A stretch of DNA of 64,000 nucleotides from Flavobacterium cauense R2A-7 (GCF_000498475.1 NZ_AVBI01000019.1:496001-560000), one strand, 5' to 3'. Shown: positions 24,945-33,637, counted from the stretch's first letter. Translations and numbers: made by a program. The notes: generated by a model not told the origin, from the letters alone.

Positions 24945-27317
24945 TTATTTTCTTGCAAAAAAATTACTCATTATTGTAACAAAACTTACAATTGTAACCG
25001 TACTTAACGGCATAATGATAGCCGCAACTATGGGTGAAAGGTTTCCGGAAACCGCGAAACTCAGCCCGACAACGTTATAAAGTAATGATAATCCGAAACT
25101 CATCATGATCGTTTTCATTGCATTTTTGGAATACTTCATAAAGAAACCGATTTTGGAAAACTGCGAAGCGTCCAGAATACCGTCACAGGCCGGTGAAAAC
25201 ACGTTCACGTTTTCCGAAATGGAAATTCCTATGTTACTTTGGGCCAGAGCCCCCGCATCGTTTAAACCATCGCCAATCATCATTACATTTTTTCCTTCTT
25301 TCTGAAGATTTTCGATGTAAGCGAGTTTTTGTTCCGGTTTCTGATTGAACACTAAAGTCGTATTTTGAGGTAACATTTTCTCCAGAATTTTTCGTTCGCC
25401 ATCGTTATCTCCTGACAACACCACTAAATTGTAATTCTTCGATAAATTCTCAAACAACTGTTCTAAACCTTCACGGTATTGATTATTAAACACATAACTT
25501 CCTTTGTAAACACCGTTAATTTCAATGTGGACTTTGGTTTTCTTATGCGTGTTTTCACTCATGTGCTGTAAAAACTGGGACGAACCTATTTTTATCGTAT
25601 TTCCATCGATTTCCGCAAAAATCCCTTTTCCGATAATTTCTTCAAAATGGGTAGTATCGCTTTTTTCCTGATTCGGAATATAATCGTATAATCGTCTGCT
25701 TAAAGGGTGATTGGAACCTCTTAACGTGTTTTTCAACAATTTCAGTTCTGCATCAGTCAAGGCTGTACCTTCGTAGGTAATGGAAGTCTTTTTGTTGGTG
25801 GTAATCGTACCGGTTTTATCAAAAACAATGGTATCTACTTTTGCCAATTGTTCAATAACAGTAGCGTTTTTCAGGTAAAATTTCCGACTTCCGACGATTC
25901 TCAAAACATTCCCTAACGTAAATGGCGCAGTTAAAGCCAACGCACACGGACAGGCAACAATCAAAATCGCCGTGAAAACATTAAATGCGGTTGTTACATC
26001 AATGAAAATCCAATATCCAAATGAAACCACAGCAAGACCTAACAAAGCCGGAGTAAAATAACGACTGATGGTATCGGTTATGGTTTTGTATTTCTGGTCG
26101 ACTCTTTTCTGAAAAACATCATTACTCCACAATTGCGTCAGATAACTTTGGGAAACCGAATGCAGCACTTCCATTTCTACTTCTCTTCCCAATTGTTTTC
26201 CGCCGGCGAATATTTTATCGCCTGATTTTTTTTCGATAGCTTCTGCTTCTCCGGTAACAAAACTGTAATCTAATGATGTTTTTTCTGAAATCAGAATACC
26301 ATCTACCGGAATCAATTCCTGATTTCGGATTAACAATCGATTTCCTTTTTTAACATCGTATACCTGAATGGCTTCTTCACTTCCGTCGGCATTAATTTTG
26401 GTAACCGCTATGGGAAAATAGGATTTGTAATCGCGTTCAAACGAAAGAAAGTTGTAGGTTTTCTGCTGAAACAGCTTTCCGAGTAACATGAAGAATATCA
26501 GTCCGCACATACTGTCGAAAAAACCTTGTCCGTACCCAAAAGCGATATCCACCGTACTTCTTACGAACATCACCACAATACCTAAAGCGATTGGGATGTC
26601 AATATTCAACATTCGGGATTTGATGCTTTTCCAGGCCGAAACATAATAGCCCCAAGCCGAGTAGAAAAAAGCCGGTAAGGAAAGTGCGAATATCAGCCAA
26701 CGGAAAAAACCTTTGTATTGTTCAATCCAGAATTCGCCTACTTCAAAATACTCCGGAAACGATAAAAGCATGATATTTCCGAAACAGAAAAACGCGACTC
26801 CGATTTTGTAATACAAACTGCGATCGACCGCTTTTTTCTTATTTTCATAATTTTCCAGACTGATGTAAGGCTCATATCCGATGGAACTCATCATCAGAAC
26901 GATATCTTTCAGATTGGTTTCGTTGGGATTATAAGTAATTCTGACTTTCTTCTCATGAAAATTTACCTGCGAAGCGGCAATTCCTTTTTGAAGTTTGTGT
27001 AGATTTTCCAAAATCCAAATACACGAACTACAGTGTATATGAGGAATGTAGAGTGAAACAATATGTGTTGAATCCTCCTGGAAGTCGAGAAGTTTGGAAA
27101 CGATGTCTTCATTGTCTAAGAAATCATATTTACCTTTAATATCCTGTGGTGTCGCTCCTGGAGCATTTTCGAAATCGTAATAACAGGTTAAATCATTCAG
27201 ACTGAAAATTTCGTATACGGTTTTACATCCCGCACAACAAAATGATTTCTCATCAAAAATAATTTCATCTGCAACTACAATATCGTTACCACAATGGAAA
27301 CAATTTTGTGCATTCAT
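24945..27317 (-). CDS. ccoI: Copper-exporting-type P1B ATPase of the cbb3 cluster
   Basis: 790 residues from ATG 27317. A start further upstream at 27344 would fall inside the promoter. The N-terminal Cys-rich domain (CFHCGND ... CCAGCKTVYEIF) precedes an HMA domain with HCSSC near residue 95. The membrane part contains the ion-site motif CPC in VACPCALALTAPF. The phosphorylation site is DKTGT and the hinge GDGLNDAGAL. In other bacteria CcoI moves Cu(I) to the periplasm for CuB insertion. Its promoter shares the intergenic operator with the fnr-type gene. Confidence 0.94.
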   Translation of the reverse strand: MNAQNCFHCGNDIVVADEIIFDEKSFCCAGCKTVYEIFSLNDLTCYYDFENAPGATPQDIKGKYDFLDNEDIVSKLLDFQEDSTHIVSLYIPHIHCSSCIWILENLHKLQKGIAASQVNFHEKKVRITYNPNETNLKDIVLMMSSIGYEPYISLENYENKKKAVDRSLYYKIGVAFFCFGNIMLLSFPEYFEVGEFWIEQYKGFFRWLIFALSLPAFFYSAWGYYVSAWKSIKSRMLNIDIPIALGIVVMFVRSTVDIAFGYGQGFFDSMCGLIFFMLLGKLFQQKTYNFLSFERDYKSYFPIAVTKINADGSEEAIQVYDVKKGNRLLIRNQELIPVDGILISEKTSLDYSFVTGEAEAIEKKSGDKIFAGGKQLGREVEMEVLHSVSQSYLTQLWSNDVFQKRVDQKYKTITDTISRYFTPALLGLAVVSFGYWIFIDVTTAFNVFTAILIVACPCALALTAPFTLGNVLRIVGSRKFYLKNATVIEQLAKVDTIVFDKTGTITTNKKTSITYEGTALTDAELKLLKNTLRGSNHPLSRRLYDYIPNQEKSDTTHFEEIIGKGIFAEIDGNTIKIGSSQFLQHMSENTHKKTKVHIEINGVYKGSYVFNNQYREGLEQLFENLSKNYNLVVLSGDNDGERKILEKMLPQNTTLVFNQKPEQKLAYIENLQKEGKNVMMIGDGLNDAGALAQSNIGISISENVNVFSPACDGILDASQFSKIGFFMKYSKNAMKTIMMSFGLSLLYNVVGLSFAVSGNLSPIVAAIIMPLSTVTIVSFVTIMSNFFARK

Positions 27318-27341
27318 AAAAATTTGCTCATTTACCTGGTA

Positions 27342-27400
27342 CAAAGTTTACAATTTAAGTATTTTTAAAATATGATATTTGTCATCCTTTAGTATCTTTG
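27342..27400. promoter_or_regulatory. Divergent promoters and shared FNR-like operator between ccoI and the Fnr-type regulator
   Basis: The operator ATGATATTTGTCAT (27372-27385; one arm mismatch) lies between two -7 elements. AAACTTTG on the minus strand (27342-27349, one mismatch to TAnnTTTG) serves ccoI with the operator at about -43, an activating position. TATCTTTG on the plus strand (27393-27400) serves the regulator with the operator only about 28 bp upstream of the start, where binding would cover the -33 region and probably repress. Confidence 0.7.
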
Positions 27401-27418
27401 CAAAAACAATCAGAAATA

Positions 27419-28099
27419 ATGGGTAAATGTGATCAATGTATCGTTAGAGAATTCAGTGCCTTAAAAGCATTGAATAAAGATGAATTAGTGAAACTTGCTG
27501 ATTGTAAAACTTCCTATACCGTAAAAAAAGGGGATATTATTTTTGAAGAAGGTGACACTTTGGATGGTATTTTCTGTATTAAAGACGGTGTTTGCAAACT
27601 CACAAAATTAAGTTCCAACGGTAAAGACCAGATTGTAAAACTTGTTACCAAAGGTGAATTATTAGGGCAGCGATCACTAATTAGTGAAGAACCTGCCAAT
27701 TTAGGAGCTGTTGCATTGGAAGACATGCAGGTTTGTTTCGTTCCTAAAAGTCAGGTTATGGAATTTTTCAATGTGAACAATAAGTTTTCGTTGAATATGA
27801 TGAAAAATGTTTGCCATGATTTAAAAGAAGCGGATAATGTTTTGGTAAATCTGGCACAAAAAAGTGTAAAAGAACGCCTTGCCGCTACGTTACTTTATCT
27901 TCATGATGCTTTTGGTATAAATGAAGATGAATCCCTGAAAATTCAATTATCCAGAGATGAAATATCCAGTATTATCGGAACAGCGACTGAAAGTTGCATT
28001 CGTTTGCTTTCGGATTTTAACAAAAATGGCTGGATTGAACTTAACGGAAAAAAAATTATACTGAAAGATAAAAAAGAGCTGCGAAAACTGGCAGAATAA
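27419..28099 (+). CDS. Crp/Fnr-family transcriptional regulator
   Basis: 226 residues from ATG 27419 (MGKCDQCIVREF). N-terminal C4 and C7 form a CxxC. A cyclic-nucleotide-binding-fold jelly roll covers about 15-125 (KKGDIIFEEGDTLDGIFCIKDG), and a winged helix carries SRDEISSIIGTATESCIRLL. Glu and Arg of the recognition helix align with the FNR residues that read TGA half-sites, matching the three ATGAY-N4-RTCAT operators nearby. It is likely the local oxygen- or redox-responsive activator of hemN, cco and ccoI, and may repress itself. Whether it binds a cluster is unknown, because FNR needs four cysteines and only two are clustered here. Confidence 0.88.
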   Translation: MGKCDQCIVREFSALKALNKDELVKLADCKTSYTVKKGDIIFEEGDTLDGIFCIKDGVCKLTKLSSNGKDQIVKLVTKGELLGQRSLISEEPANLGAVALEDMQVCFVPKSQVMEFFNVNNKFSLNMMKNVCHDLKEADNVLVNLAQKSVKERLAATLLYLHDAFGINEDESLKIQLSRDEISSIIGTATESCIRLLSDFNKNGWIELNGKKIILKDKKELRKLAE

Positions 28100-28100
28100 A

Positions 28101-28126
28101 AAAGGAGCGAAATGCTCCTTTTTTAT
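28101..28126. terminator. Bidirectional terminator between fnr-type gene and rhodanese gene
   Basis: AAAGGAGC / GCTCCTTT with a five-base loop and flanking A/T tracts. Confidence 0.85.
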
Positions 28127-28437
28127 TCTGGTATCACCGTTGGACCTTCCCATTCAGAAAACCCTCCCATTAAATTGTAAGTGGTTTCAAACCCCATTTG
28201 ATTCATTATACTGCAGGCTTGCGCGCTTCTTCCTCCCGCCTTGCAATACACATAATAATTTTTGGATCTGTCCAGTTCGTCCACTTTATAAATAAAGCCC
28301 TGACCTTTATAAATATCAATATTTATGGCTCCGGGAATCATTCCGTCCAAACATTCATCTTCGGTTCTAACGTCTAAAATTACGGCGTTATCATCTTCCT
28401 GAAGTTTGCTTGCCCAATCTTCTTGTGTTAAATTCAT
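28123..28437 (-). CDS. Rhodanese-like domain protein
   Basis: 104 residues from ATG 28437. It is a single rhodanese fold (VILDVRTEDECLDGMIPGAINID) with the active-site loop CKAGGRSAQA, catalytic Cys near residue 76. Cytoplasmic, no signal peptide. It probably transfers sulfane sulfur; the substrate is unknown. Convergent with the Fnr-type gene. Confidence 0.88.
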   Translation of the reverse strand: MNLTQEDWASKLQEDDNAVILDVRTEDECLDGMIPGAINIDIYKGQGFIYKVDELDRSKNYYVYCKAGGRSAQACSIMNQMGFETTYNLMGGFSEWEGPTVIPE

Positions 28438-28466
28438 AATCGTTGTATTTGAATTCAAATTTAAAT

Positions 28467-28501
28467 AAAAAAAGCGGATAAAATTTGACTTTTATCCGCT
28501 T
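28467..28501 (-). terminator. Terminator of the M4 protease gene
   Basis: AAGCGGATAAAA / TTTTATCCGCTT followed on the minus strand by a T-run, 20 bp after the protease stop codon. Confidence 0.85.
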
Positions 28502-28520
28502 GATTTAAGTTTTAAGACGA

Positions 28521-31460
28521 TTAGTTAATGATTAACTTCTTCGTTGCTTTTTTACCTTCCGACTCAACATTCAATAAATAAATTCCTTTTTCTAATGAAT
28601 TGAAATTTACTTCCTGATTAAACATTGATCCTGTAGAATTGTAAACTTTATTAAATACGTTTCTTCCTCTGATATCGAATAAGGTAACATTTACTTTTTC
28701 TGTGGTATTCAATTGAATGTTAACCGTTCCGGTAGATGGATTTGGCCATACCGTAAATGTTTCAAAATTATTTTCATTGGTTGCCAATGTTCCTTCGATA
28801 ACAAAATTATCAATGATTACACCTTCTTCCTGAGCCGCTTCATCGGAATGGAAAACAAATCTGAAAATGATATTTGACTGAGGTGTTGCACCGCCATTTC
28901 CAAAACTTGCTAAACTATAGCTATATTGACGTTTCTGAGCATTAATTCCTCCGGCCGGATTAGTTAAAGCACCTTCTCCGGTCCATTGCCCACCAATACA
29001 GTTAAAACAATCTGTTCCGTTTGGAGTTCTGTTGCTGTTGTACCAGTTAGCCGTTGCACCTGTCCCTAAATTTGACCAGGTTGAACCTCCGTTAGTTGAA
29101 TATTGCATGTAAACTAAATCCCAATCTGTTTCCAAATCGAATGCCATATCAAATTTTAATATTGGATTCTGAACATTGGATAAATTATAACATTGAGATA
29201 CCAAATACGATTTAGTAAGATTTGGATACAAACCACTTAAATTAGTTCCATATACTTTAGAATTTCCGGCAACAGTATTGGTTAATTGAGTTCCTGCAGC
29301 AGTACCTCTTTGCCAAACATTATTTGCACCTGAATCATCAATAGAAACCAAAACATCAGAATTCGCTTCAAATGTATTAATCTGACCTATTACCCCGGCA
29401 TCATTAACAATAATTAATGCTGATTTTGTATTGTTTGCTGAATTTCCATCACCTGCCATCGTTGTTGTAACGCTCAATACGTGAGTACCTCTTGACAATG
29501 CCCCTAAAGGGAAGGAATAATTTTGATTTTGACAGATGCCTAAATTTCCGTTCCAAACTAAATTTGTAGCTGCACCACCATCAATAGTATAAGAAATATT
29601 TACTGTTGTAATTGGTGTTGTTGTACCGGCATTTTCAATTTTAATTATTGGGTTAATTGAAGTACCACAAGCAACATTTAAACTTCCTGTAATGGATTTT
29701 AAAGACACATCTGTTGGATATCCAACATACTGTTCTCCAACATTTACTGCATACCAAGCATTAGTTACAGCAATAACTTCAGGACTGTTAGGACAATATA
29801 AATCCGTTGCAACTTGCAACGTAGCATTTCTTACGTCCATGTACGTAGAGTTAGGCGTAAGATAATCTCTTTCAGCAAAATAAGCAATTTCAGAAGATTT
29901 TGCCATACCGATTCCCGTTACATTATAAGTATCCGGAACAGGTGCATTATTCGTTCCTGATTTACCAGCCGTTAAAATATAGAACCAATGATTCATTACA
30001 CCACTATTATTGTGAACACCACAATAATCATTACTGCTGCTAGGTGCACAACCTGCTTCATCTCCGGTTGGAGTCCAATATTGTCCTAAATAAGTATCAG
30101 GATTTCCATAAGTTCTTGGAGCACTCATCGAACGGAAAGGTGTTCCGGTAGATGATAAATCTTCCGCAATTTTCCAAACATTTGCTACTGGCGTACCTGC
30201 CAATGATCCTGTTCTTCCGTAATGCTCTATACAAGCTCCCCAAATGTCAGAATAACCTTCATTGATTCCTCCTGATTGGTTTTGATAAGCTAAATCAGCC
30301 GTATAACTACAAATAGCATGACCGATTTCGTGGCCACAAACATCGATTGACGTTAAGATATTAACGGATGTATTACCATCTCCGTAAGACATCACACTAC
30401 CATTCCAGAAAGCATTAACCAGATTTTGTCCTGTAACCTGACGGTAGTGAACATAACTTTTAATCTGTGCACCATTACCATCAAAGCTGTTTCTTCCGAA
30501 AACATTAGACCAGAAATCATAAGTCATTTCTGCTCCCCAGTGTGCATCTAAAGCACCATTGTCTTTATTAATATTGGCAAATTCTGCTGAAGTCCAGTTG
30601 TTATCATTGTCCTGAAAATGCGTACTTTGATACGTTGTTGTTTTTTGACAATTGTAGGTTACAATACCATTTCCTCTTGTATTATCCAACAAAACATATT
30701 TCCCCAAACCGGTATCAAAAGTGGTTTCAATAGATCTACTTCCACTATAACGGGTTGCAGCTGTTCCTGTAACAAGCGCTTCCATTTTTTGAGCCTGCTC
30801 TTTCGTTTCTTCTTTTGAAATTAATCGGTCTGCGTGCTTGATAATCGGGTTTTTATAAAGGATAGTTCCTGTATGCGCATCAACATAAACTTCATCTCTG
30901 GAAATAGGATCTAACGTATAAACATCGTATTTATAAGCTAAATTAACTCCTCCTGTTTTCACATTTGGCAAAATCAACAACTCTCCTTCCGGTTTCTTGT
31001 AATCCATTAATTGAGCTTGTTCTTGATCTTCCCAAAGGTATTTTTTTGCATTTTTAAATGCAACGGCTTTCTGGAAACCTTGCTCCTTTGATAAGGTTGG
31101 AACCACATTCAGATTCGCAACATTGTACAACTCTCCATTAATAGTATAAACTTTTCCTTCGGAACTGTGGGTTATGATTGTTCCGAATTCAACTTTTAAT
31201 CCATTAAAATACTGTTGGTGTCTTTGGTGAACATTACCGTTTTTGTCTGTACTTTCGTTTTTTGCCTTAAAAGTATAGCCTTTTCCTAATTTATTTTCTT
31301 TCAGGAAAACTCCAATAGCTACATCTTTGACAAGCGGATCGGAGAATTTTTTAATTTTTTGGTATGCTTTATCGTCTGAAATCTTCTGATTGTCCTGCGC
31401 TTGCAGCGATACAATCATAGTTAATGACAGCGACAATGCTAAAAAATACTTTTTCTTCAT
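28521..31460 (-). CDS. Secreted M4 (thermolysin-type) metallopeptidase with T9SS sorting domain
   Basis: 979 residues: signal peptide MKKKYFLALSLSLTMIVSLQAQ, then FTP/PepSY-like propeptide (about 50-200). The M4 catalytic domain carries HEIGH near residue 376 and GGINEGYSDIWG with the third zinc ligand Glu; DYCGVHNNSGVMNHWFYIL completes the C-terminal catalytic lobe. Next are a CARDB-like beta-sandwich (VSLKSITGSLNVACG) and a MAM-like segment with paired Cys (CFNCIGG). The last ~75 residues are a type A sorting domain (WPNPSTGTVNIQL, KKLIIN). Extracellular protein digestion; single gene. Confidence 0.93.
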   Translation of the reverse strand: MKKKYFLALSLSLTMIVSLQAQDNQKISDDKAYQKIKKFSDPLVKDVAIGVFLKENKLGKGYTFKAKNESTDKNGNVHQRHQQYFNGLKVEFGTIITHSSEGKVYTINGELYNVANLNVVPTLSKEQGFQKAVAFKNAKKYLWEDQEQAQLMDYKKPEGELLILPNVKTGGVNLAYKYDVYTLDPISRDEVYVDAHTGTILYKNPIIKHADRLISKEETKEQAQKMEALVTGTAATRYSGSRSIETTFDTGLGKYVLLDNTRGNGIVTYNCQKTTTYQSTHFQDNDNNWTSAEFANINKDNGALDAHWGAEMTYDFWSNVFGRNSFDGNGAQIKSYVHYRQVTGQNLVNAFWNGSVMSYGDGNTSVNILTSIDVCGHEIGHAICSYTADLAYQNQSGGINEGYSDIWGACIEHYGRTGSLAGTPVANVWKIAEDLSSTGTPFRSMSAPRTYGNPDTYLGQYWTPTGDEAGCAPSSSNDYCGVHNNSGVMNHWFYILTAGKSGTNNAPVPDTYNVTGIGMAKSSEIAYFAERDYLTPNSTYMDVRNATLQVATDLYCPNSPEVIAVTNAWYAVNVGEQYVGYPTDVSLKSITGSLNVACGTSINPIIKIENAGTTTPITTVNISYTIDGGAATNLVWNGNLGICQNQNYSFPLGALSRGTHVLSVTTTMAGDGNSANNTKSALIIVNDAGVIGQINTFEANSDVLVSIDDSGANNVWQRGTAAGTQLTNTVAGNSKVYGTNLSGLYPNLTKSYLVSQCYNLSNVQNPILKFDMAFDLETDWDLVYMQYSTNGGSTWSNLGTGATANWYNSNRTPNGTDCFNCIGGQWTGEGALTNPAGGINAQKRQYSYSLASFGNGGATPQSNIIFRFVFHSDEAAQEEGVIIDNFVIEGTLATNENNFETFTVWPNPSTGTVNIQLNTTEKVNVTLFDIRGRNVFNKVYNSTGSMFNQEVNFNSLEKGIYLLNVESEGKKATKKLIIN

Positions 31461-31631
31461 TGTAATTGTTAAGTTTGTTAGTTAAGTTAGTTTTTATGGT
31501 ACGCAATATTAATAAAAATTTAACTTTGTACATGTATTGTTGCTTTTTTTTTATCAAATAAATTTAAAATCAACGCTTTAAAAGTTTATTTAAGAAGTTG
31601 TCATTTAAAATTAACAAAATTTTAATACAAC

Positions 31632-31677
31632 ATTTGTATATACAATAAAAAACATTACTACATTTGTATCGACAAAT
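31632..31677 (+). promoter_or_regulatory. marR promoter overlapped by two operators
   Basis: Two related palindromes, ATTTGTATATACAAT (31632-31646) and ATTTGTATCGACAAAT (31662-31677), have centres 30 bp apart, close to three helical turns. The first covers the -33 TTG (31635-31637), and the second covers the -7 element TACATTTG (31659-31666), with a 21-bp spacer. This is a strong layout for MarR autorepression. Confidence 0.75.
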
Positions 31678-31689
31678 TAAAGTACTGAT

Positions 31690-32145
31690 ATGAAAATCGA
31701 AGAAATCATAAAATCGACAAAAGTATTATCATCGGCAAAGAAGACGGTGCTAAATATTTTTTTTACGCAAAATATTGTTTCCGAGAAATTTGCAGAAGTG
31801 TTAAAACCCTATGATTTGTCTGGAGAACAATACAATGTACTGCGTATTTTAAGAGGACAAAACGGAAAACCCACTAACATGTGCGTAATTCAGGAACGCA
31901 TGTTGGCCAAAACAAGCAACACTACCCGATTAGTAGATAAATTATTATTGAAAGATTTGGTTACCCGCGAAGTTTGTTCGGAAAACAGACGTAAAATGGA
32001 AATAACGATAACACAAAAAGGAATGGATTTATTAAACGAACTCGATCCGAAAGTGGAAAATCACGAAAACATGTTCTGCAAAAACCTTACTCAGGACGAA
32101 CTGGAACAATTAAATTTTTTATTAGAAAAATTCAGAACAATTTAA
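31690..32145 (+). CDS. MarR-family transcriptional regulator
   Basis: 151 residues with a winged-helix core: LRGQNGKPTNMCVIQERMLAKTSNTTRLVDKLLLKDLV, then the wing (SENRRKMEITITQKG). MarR dimers bind palindromes and are released by small ligands; the twin palindromes in its own promoter fit this. Two bp separate it from the nitroreductase gene, so the operon marR-nitroreductase-yceI is likely self-regulated, possibly by electrophiles or quinones. Confidence 0.92.
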   Translation: MKIEEIIKSTKVLSSAKKTVLNIFFTQNIVSEKFAEVLKPYDLSGEQYNVLRILRGQNGKPTNMCVIQERMLAKTSNTTRLVDKLLLKDLVTREVCSENRRKMEITITQKGMDLLNELDPKVENHENMFCKNLTQDELEQLNFLLEKFRTI

Positions 32146-32147
32146 GT

Positions 32148-32780
32148 ATGAGCAATTTCATAAAACATCAAAACTGGCGTTATGCCACCAAAAAATTCGA
32201 TGCCACCAAAAAAATTTCAGATCAGGATCTTGAAATTTTAAAAGAAGCAATCCGTTTAAGTTCATCTTCTTACGGACTTCAACCCTACAAAGTTATCATT
32301 GTAGAAAACCCGGAATTAAGAGCACAAATTCAACCCGCTGCTTGGGGACAATCTCAAATTGTAGATGCTTCTCATTTGTTTGTCTTTGCCAATATGACAA
32401 ACTTAGGCGAAAAAGAAATAGACAATTACATTGCAAACATTGCGGAAACAAGAGGAATTCCTGCAGAAAACATTTCAGGTTACGGTGATTTCATGAAATC
32501 TAAAATCACAACTTTAACCGAAGATGCAAAAAATAACTGGACTTCCAAACAAACCTATTTGGCATTAGGAAATTTGCTTAATGCTGCGGCCGAATTGCAA
32601 ATAGATGCTACGCCAATGGAAGGTTTCGAACCGGAAAAAGTGAACGAAATCCTTGGTCTTTCAAAGTTGGGTTTAAATGCATCTTTAATCGCTACTGTAG
32701 GGTATCGTCATGAAGAAGACGCTACACAACACAATGTAAAAGTACGCAAATCAAAACAGGAATTATTTATCAATTTATAA
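32148..32780 (+). CDS. NAD(P)H-dependent nitroreductase-family flavoprotein
   Basis: 210 residues with the NfsB-like fold: WRYATKKFDATKKIS at the start, RLSSSSYGLQPYKVIIV for FMN and substrate contacts, and ATPMEGFEPEKVNEILGL near the C-terminus. Cytoplasmic FMN enzyme that reduces nitro compounds or quinones. Regulated with the upstream marR. Confidence 0.92.
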   Translation: MSNFIKHQNWRYATKKFDATKKISDQDLEILKEAIRLSSSSYGLQPYKVIIVENPELRAQIQPAAWGQSQIVDASHLFVFANMTNLGEKEIDNYIANIAETRGIPAENISGYGDFMKSKITTLTEDAKNNWTSKQTYLALGNLLNAAAELQIDATPMEGFEPEKVNEILGLSKLGLNASLIATVGYRHEEDATQHNVKVRKSKQELFINL

Positions 32781-32818
32781 TCATAAACAATTAAATCAAT
32801 TAAACTAAAATTAAAATC

Positions 32819-33391
32819 ATGAAACAATTAAAATCAATTGCTTTAGCATTAGTAGTAGCTTTAGGAACTTTATCCGCTACAGCGCAAACAACTAAAAAAG
32901 TAGACGCAGCAAAAAGTAAAATCACTTGGCTTGGTAAAAAAGTAACCGGACAACACGAGGGAACAATCGCTCTTAAAGACGGTGCTTTAGTATTCAAAGG
33001 AAAAAAATTAGCGGGTGGAAACTTTACAGTAGACATGACTTCAATCACTGTAACTGATTTAGAAGCTGGAAGAGGTAAAGAAAAATTGGAAGGACACTTG
33101 AAAGCAGATGATTTCTTCGGTTCTGATAAATTTGCAACTTCTAAATTGGTTTTCAAAACTATTGCTGCAAAATCAAAAGATACTTATACTGTAACTGCTG
33201 ATTTAACAATCAAAGACATTACAAATCCAATTACTTTTGACATCGTTGTTAACAAAAATGACGCAACTGCTAAATTGATGATTGACAGAACGAAATACGA
33301 CATCAAATACGGTTCAAAATCTTTCTTTGACGGTATTGGGGACAAAGCAATTTACGACGAATTTGAGTTAAACGTAAACTTGAAATTCTAA
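32819..33391 (+). CDS. YceI-family periplasmic lipid-binding-like protein
   Basis: 190 residues with signal peptide MKQLKSIALALVVALGTLSATAQ, then the eight-stranded YceI barrel (KSKITWLGKKVTGQHEGTI ... HLKADDFFGSDKFATSKL ... FDIVVNKNDATAKL). YceI proteins bind isoprenoid-type lipids such as quinone precursors; the ligand here is unknown. It lies 38 bp after the nitroreductase gene and ends at a strong terminator. Confidence 0.93.
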   Translation: MKQLKSIALALVVALGTLSATAQTTKKVDAAKSKITWLGKKVTGQHEGTIALKDGALVFKGKKLAGGNFTVDMTSITVTDLEAGRGKEKLEGHLKADDFFGSDKFATSKLVFKTIAAKSKDTYTVTADLTIKDITNPITFDIVVNKNDATAKLMIDRTKYDIKYGSKSFFDGIGDKAIYDEFELNVNLKF

Positions 33392-33415
33392 TTTTCATAC
33401 TTGCAAAAGCTTTTA

Positions 33416-33450
33416 AAAAGCCCTGAAAATGAACCTTCAGGGCTTTTTTA
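33416..33450 (+). terminator. Terminator after yceI
   Basis: AAAAGCCCTGAA / TTCAGGGCTTTT, nine-base loop, T-run. Confidence 0.88.
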
Positions 33451-33458
33451 AATTAAAA

Positions 33459-33491
33459 TTTGTTTTTCTAAAAAACATTTCTATAACTTTG
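33459..33491 (+). promoter_or_regulatory. trp operon promoter
   Basis: TTTG (33459-33462), a 21-bp spacer and TAACTTTG (33484-33491). The start point is expected near 33498, only about 12 bases before the leader ATG. This geometry is the same as for the cys leader promoter. Confidence 0.78.
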
Positions 33492-33509
33492 CAGCATACA
33501 AAATAAGAA

Positions 33510-33566
33510 ATGAACAACATTTTAAACAATACTTGGTGGTGGAATAACTTACGTCGAAAATCGTGA
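33510..33566 (+). CDS. trpL: Trp leader peptide (18 aa, three consecutive Trp codons)
   Basis: ATG 33510 to TGA 33566 encodes MNNILNNTWWWNNLRRKS. Three TGG codons in a row stand just before a possible pause hairpin (CTTACG 33548-33553 with CGTGAG 33562-33567). A terminator follows before trpE. This is the layout of a tryptophan attenuator: low charged tRNA-Trp stalls the ribosome at TGG and should prevent termination. Confidence 0.88.
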   Translation: MNNILNNTWWWNNLRRKS

Positions 33567-33605
33567 GCGAATCCTCCTATCTGTATTTTTAAAACCAAAA
33601 TAGAT

Positions 33606-33637
33606 AAAAAGGCTTGTCAATCACGACAAGCCTTTTT
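33606..33637 (+). terminator. trp attenuator terminator
   Basis: AAAAAGGCTTGTC / GACAAGCCTTTTT with a six-base loop and T-run, 27 bp before the trpE ATG. The loop and arm start TCACGA (33621-33626) are complementary to TCGTGA (33561-33566) at the leader stop, a possible but short antiterminator pairing. Confidence 0.88.

Noticed and set aside
27318..27344. Upstream start for the copper ATPase gene
   Set aside because: It overlaps the predicted -7 element of the gene; ATG 27317 gives the Cys-rich start directly.
31521..31528. Extra plus-strand promoter (TAACTTTG) upstream of marR
   Set aside because: It lies 160 bp from marR with no clear -33 TTG at 17-23 bp; the closer promoter with overlapping operators is better supported.
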